DNA from: Mustela lutreola
Taxonomy: Eukaryota; Chordata; Mammalia; Carnivora; Mustelidae
Length of the DNA stretch: 64,000 nt
Assembly (NCBI RefSeq): GCF_030435805.1
Contig: NC_081291.1
Span: forward strand, 14,283,001-14,347,000
Direction of reading: 5' to 3'
Part shown: in pieces, positions 59,346 to 64,000 of the stretch
How positions within the stretch are numbered: the stretch's first letter is position 1
Layout of the letters: every line of letters starts with the position of its first letter
Position numbers and translations under genes: made by a program
The notes under the pieces: generated by a model
What the model saw: only the letters and a program-made list of their open reading frames with translations
The model's database searches: none
What the model was told of the DNA's origin: nothing

Positions 59346-60042
59346 GAAAACAGAAAACCGGGCGAACCAAGGATTACAAACAGGAATGTGGACTCGTAGC
59401 AAAACAAAACAACAGAACAAAAAGGGCGGGAGGAGGGATGTCGGAAGGACGGAAGGGGGGGTGAGCAAGAGCGAGGAAAGGGAAGGGAGGTGGTTTTTTT
59501 TTTTTTCTTCCCATTTCTTTAAAAAACCAACACAAGAAAAAACACACACACACAACCAACGTTTGTTCCCAAGTAGAAACATAAATAGGGCAGAATCGAA
59601 CACTCTGTTCTTCTCTCTTCCAAAGGCAAAAAAAAAAAAAAAAAAGTAAAAGGAAAGGCAGGGTTTGAGGCTGCGCCCCCTCGGAGCCCCCTTCTGCGGT
59701 GGTGTGTACAAAGAGGCTGCCGGGGCGCGCGGGTTTGTGCAACACTGGGTGGCCGCGCTCGGGGAATAGAGGCAGCGCCAAGGGCGGGGGGGGGGGTGTC
59801 ATGCGCTTGCCCCCAGGAGCAGGGGGTCCAGCTTGTCGAGTCCGAGGCGCCCTCTTCGAGTCCTGAGCACCCTCGGGGGGTCCTCAGGGACCGCGCCCTC
59901 TCGGAATCCTGGCACCCTCGGGGTGTGGGGAGGGGGGAGTCCCCGGGGCCGCGCCCTCTTCGAGTCCGGGGCGCCCACGTCCACCCCCCACTCGAGCCCG
60001 CCTCCCCGGGAGGGGGGCCGCGCATGCGCCCCGCGCGCGGGC
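59346..60042 (-). other. JUND: JUND 3' untranslated region
   Basis: Follows the JUND stop. A GC-rich proximal half, then a U-rich distal half on the sense strand with a run of T (A on the plus strand) near 59629-59645. No intron sites are needed. Confidence 0.65.
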
Positions 60043-61440
<1,398 letters not shown>

Positions 61441-62465
61441 TGGGGGCGGGTCCCACGCCGAACCCGGTTACCCCGCCCCGGGAGCGCGATGTACGACCAA
61501 TGCCCCCAGTGCTGCCTCCCGCCAAGGCACGTCCCGGGTGGCGTGATGAGCCCGGCCACCAGACGCCTGCCGGCCCCCAAGCCCCGCCCCGTATCCGCGC
61601 GTGGGGCCCCGGCTGGGCGGGGGCGGGGGCGGGGGCGGTGCCGGCCTCCGGGGACCGGCGGGGGATGGGGCCTAGATGGATAAATAACTCCAAGGCACCT
61701 CCCGCTCCACTACGCCTACAAGTGCCTTCCTTAGAGTTCCTCCATCCTGGCTCGGTACGGGCTGGCGGCAGAAGGCCCGAGGGGGCTTATCCTGGTGGCT
61801 TCCTGGGCGTTTTGGTCAGATCTACCTCTGTCTCACCCTCACCCCTAAATCTGCGGTGATGTGTTTGCCCCAGAAAGACGAGGGAGGGAAAAGGAGAGCT
61901 GCCAGACGTTGCTGGAAACGCTTTGAGCCTGATACTTCTCACTGAGGAGTATAAAAGTACCGAGTCCGACTTCCTGACTTTACAGGCAGGAAACCGAGGC
62001 TCAGCATGGTGCGACCCGGCCAGATCTCTCTTTCACCTGGTAGAACTCTGGTCTCCTGCTCCTGGGCGGCCACCTGTATTTTTTACTCTGCATCTGACAG
62101 GGCCTGCTGTGGGTCTTGAGGTGAGGGTGGTTGACTACCGGCCGCCCCAGTTTCCTCCTTAGCGTCCCTCCCCTTCCCTGTTGTTAAGGCCGGAATCCCA
62201 GCTGGTAATTGTTAACTATTTAATACTGTTAGGTTATAGTCAGCGCTCAGTGGGCCTCCCTAAAGGCTGGCTGGAGATGGAATATGAGGGAGGAGGGAGG
62301 TAACAACCTGTCCAACACTCCCTAGGAATTCTCGGGACACCTGGGTCTGGCTGACAGCTCCTTCACACAGCCCCTCCCTGCCTCCCACCACACTCAGGAT
62401 AGAGACAATTTCTCAGCCAGATGGTAGAGGCTAAGGACCCTTCTTCCACAGACCTCTTCTAACCT
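61441..62465. other. spacer upstream of JUND
   Basis: The first 250 bp is CpG-rich with a (GGGGGC)n-like run at 61618-61640. The rest is single-copy with MIR-like text at 61975-62060. No exon recognised. Confidence 0.4.
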
Positions 62466-62469
62466 TTCA

Positions 62470-62725
62470 GCTTCTCTGAGCCTTGGCCTCTCAGCCCATG
62501 ATGCCTCAGGCCCTTTGCATATGCTATGCCCTCTGTGTGAGGCTCCCTTCCCCAAGGCAAACTTGTATCCTTGGAGAGGCCCCTCCCACTCACCTTATTT
62601 CCATTAGAGCCTTGGAAGCAGTTCAGAATGACAGGGTGACCAAAAGTTCCCGGAGGGCAAGGACCTTGTCTATCCTGAACCTGCTGGGTCTCCAACATCT
62701 GGTAGAGCACCTGGCTCAGTGTTAA
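62470..62725 (+). mobile_element. LINE-2 3'-end fragment
   Basis: CAGGCCCTTTGCATATGCTA, CCCTCTGTGTGAGGCTCCCT, GGAGGGCAAGGACCTTGTCT and GGTCTCCAACATCTGGTAGA follow L2 order. Confidence 0.7.
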
Positions 62726-63156
62726 AGGAGAATGCTGCCTGGTCTGGTTGCTGTGGTCTCTGTGTCCTCCAGACCTGACCTCTCAGGTCCCAGCCTGAGC
62801 AAAGGGACCCCTGATGAGAGGGGATCCAGCCTCCATCCTGTTGCTAACTCTGCTCTGAGACCCCCCTCTCTAGGCCTATGCAATGGGGCTAGATTGGAGG
62901 AAATGGGGCCATGCTTCTCCCCAAGGCAGGACGTGAGTGGGTGGCCTAGGGAGCCTCCACCCTGACCTTGGGCCTTAACCCTGACAAGTGGGTGAATGGT
63001 CTGGTAAACAATGGGCAGAACCTGCCTGAGCTGAAAGACTGACCAGCAAACAAGCCTTGGGAAATGGAGGCACCAGGAGTCCAAGGTCTCTCTGACTCAA
63101 GTTTTCCTCCTCATGAAAATGGGAGTGAATAATCTCACCCACCTCATGGAGTCTTG

Positions 63157-63273
63157 TGATTTTTTTTTTTTTTTTTTCAGTAAGTAAACTCTACCCCCAT
63201 CCTGGGGCTGGACCTGGGGACCCTGAGATTCGAGAGAGTGCATGCTCTACTGACGAACCCAGCCAGGTGCCTG
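63157..63273 (-). mobile_element. old CAN-SINE fragment, antisense
   Basis: Poly-T, CAGTAAGTAAACTCTACCCC to GAACCCAGCCAGGTGCC. Confidence 0.65.
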
Positions 63274-63343
63274 GAGTATTGTGATTTGCATTGGATTTGA
63301 AAAAATAGTAAGAACTCCATGTTTTCTATAAGTATTTTCCATT

Positions 63344-63526
63344 ATTATTTTTTTAAAGACATTATTTGACAAAGTTTACAAGTAGGCAGAGAGGCAGGTG
63401 TAGAGAGAGGGGAAACAGGCTGCCTGCTGAGCAGAGAGCCAAATGTGGGACTTGATCCTAGGACCCTGGGATCATAACCTGAGCCAAAGGCAGAGGCTTA
63501 ACCCACTGAGCCACCCAGGCGCCCCT
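63344..63526 (-). mobile_element. CAN-SINE, antisense
   Basis: TTTTTTTAAAGACATTATTTGACA to CCCACTGAGCCACCCAGGCGCCCC. Confidence 0.9.
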
Positions 63527-63589
63527 ATTAATATTATTATTATTTTTAAGCCAACCTTAATTGTGTATGGTTGTTTGGTCTGGAGTTCC

Positions 63590-63790
63590 CTTAGCTGAAG
63601 TGCCCTTCCTTACCCTCCAGGCAAATTCCTACTCATGCTTCAAAACCCAATATCTTGTCCTCCAAGAAGCCTTCCCTAACCTGACGCCCAAGGAATCCCC
63701 TAAGTGACCCCCTACCATCTGGCTAAGCCTGTCCACCATCTTTGTCTACCCCAGATGGGGGAGGGGAAGGTTCTTGAGGCTGGATAGAGA
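63590..63790 (+). mobile_element. LINE-2 3'-end fragment
   Basis: CAAATTCCTACTCATGCTTC, then AAGCCTTCCCTAACCTGACG; old and diverged. Confidence 0.55.
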
Positions 63791-64000
63791 GGACCTGCCT
63801 TGGCCCCTTCGTATGAGGAGTGGCCCTGGACAGACTCTGCCAGCGCTACTTTTCAAGGCCTGGCTTCTTCAGTCTCTACTGCTATGTACTTGCTGTTCCC
63901 TCTGACCCAATAATTTTCCCTACCTTCTCCTTCCTCCTAGCCAGGGAGTGCTCTGGGACACCTTAGACCTGCTCTTCCATTTGGACCAACCCTGTCCCTA

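Overview
The window is mammalian nuclear DNA. It has spliced genes with GT/AG boundaries, CpG-rich promoters and about thirty copies of a tRNA-Lys-derived SINE. The SINE has the head GGGGCGCCTGGGTGGCTCAG, a CT-rich body and an AATAAATAAAATCTTT tail with poly-A. This is the CAN-SINE of caniform carnivores, and the form reading CTGCCTACTTGTGATCTCTG before the tail suggests a mustelid-like species (inference from the repeat type). Gene order matches human 19p13.11 from memory: RAB3A, PDE4C, a small membrane-protein gene, IQCN (KIAA1683), JUND. Every gene found lies on the minus strand.

Layout from low to high coordinate. (1) 1-944 is probably intron 1 of RAB3A, and 945 to about 1100 is its likely non-coding first exon with a CpG-rich, CRE-bearing promoter. 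(2) 1.35-7.0 kb is SINE-rich spacer. (3) 7.0-30.8 kb is PDE4C. All 14 shared coding exons can be placed by splice sites and exon phase, from the last exon at 7025 to the common exon at 14455-14646. Three alternative N-terminal starts splice into that common exon in the same phase: 17683-17828, 22995-23233, and a two-exon start at 30733-30774 plus 25609-25817. (4) 33.0-38.0 kb is a three-exon gene for a 179-residue mucin-like type I membrane protein. A solo retroviral LTR is inserted exactly at one of its splice acceptors. (5) 39.0-51.7 kb is IQCN, with an uninterrupted frame of about 4,200 codons, several times longer than I recall for the human protein. Its core is a coding minisatellite of 93 units of 39 bp. 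(6) 51.8-59.3 kb is spacer. (7) 59.3-61.3 kb is intronless JUND with a TATA/CRE/octamer promoter. (8) 61.4-64.0 kb is upstream spacer with L2 and SINE remnants.

There is no operon-like joint function. PDE4C degrades cAMP, JUND is an AP-1 transcription factor, and IQCN is a calmodulin-binding IQ-motif protein linked to sperm function. The most unusual content is the IQCN frame. Its N-terminal, central and C-terminal parts carry at least five repeat blocks of different consensus that all share a 13-residue period. A decayed copy of part of the IQCN coding sequence lies just downstream of its stop codon. No complete mobile genetic system, CRISPR array or viral gene was seen.
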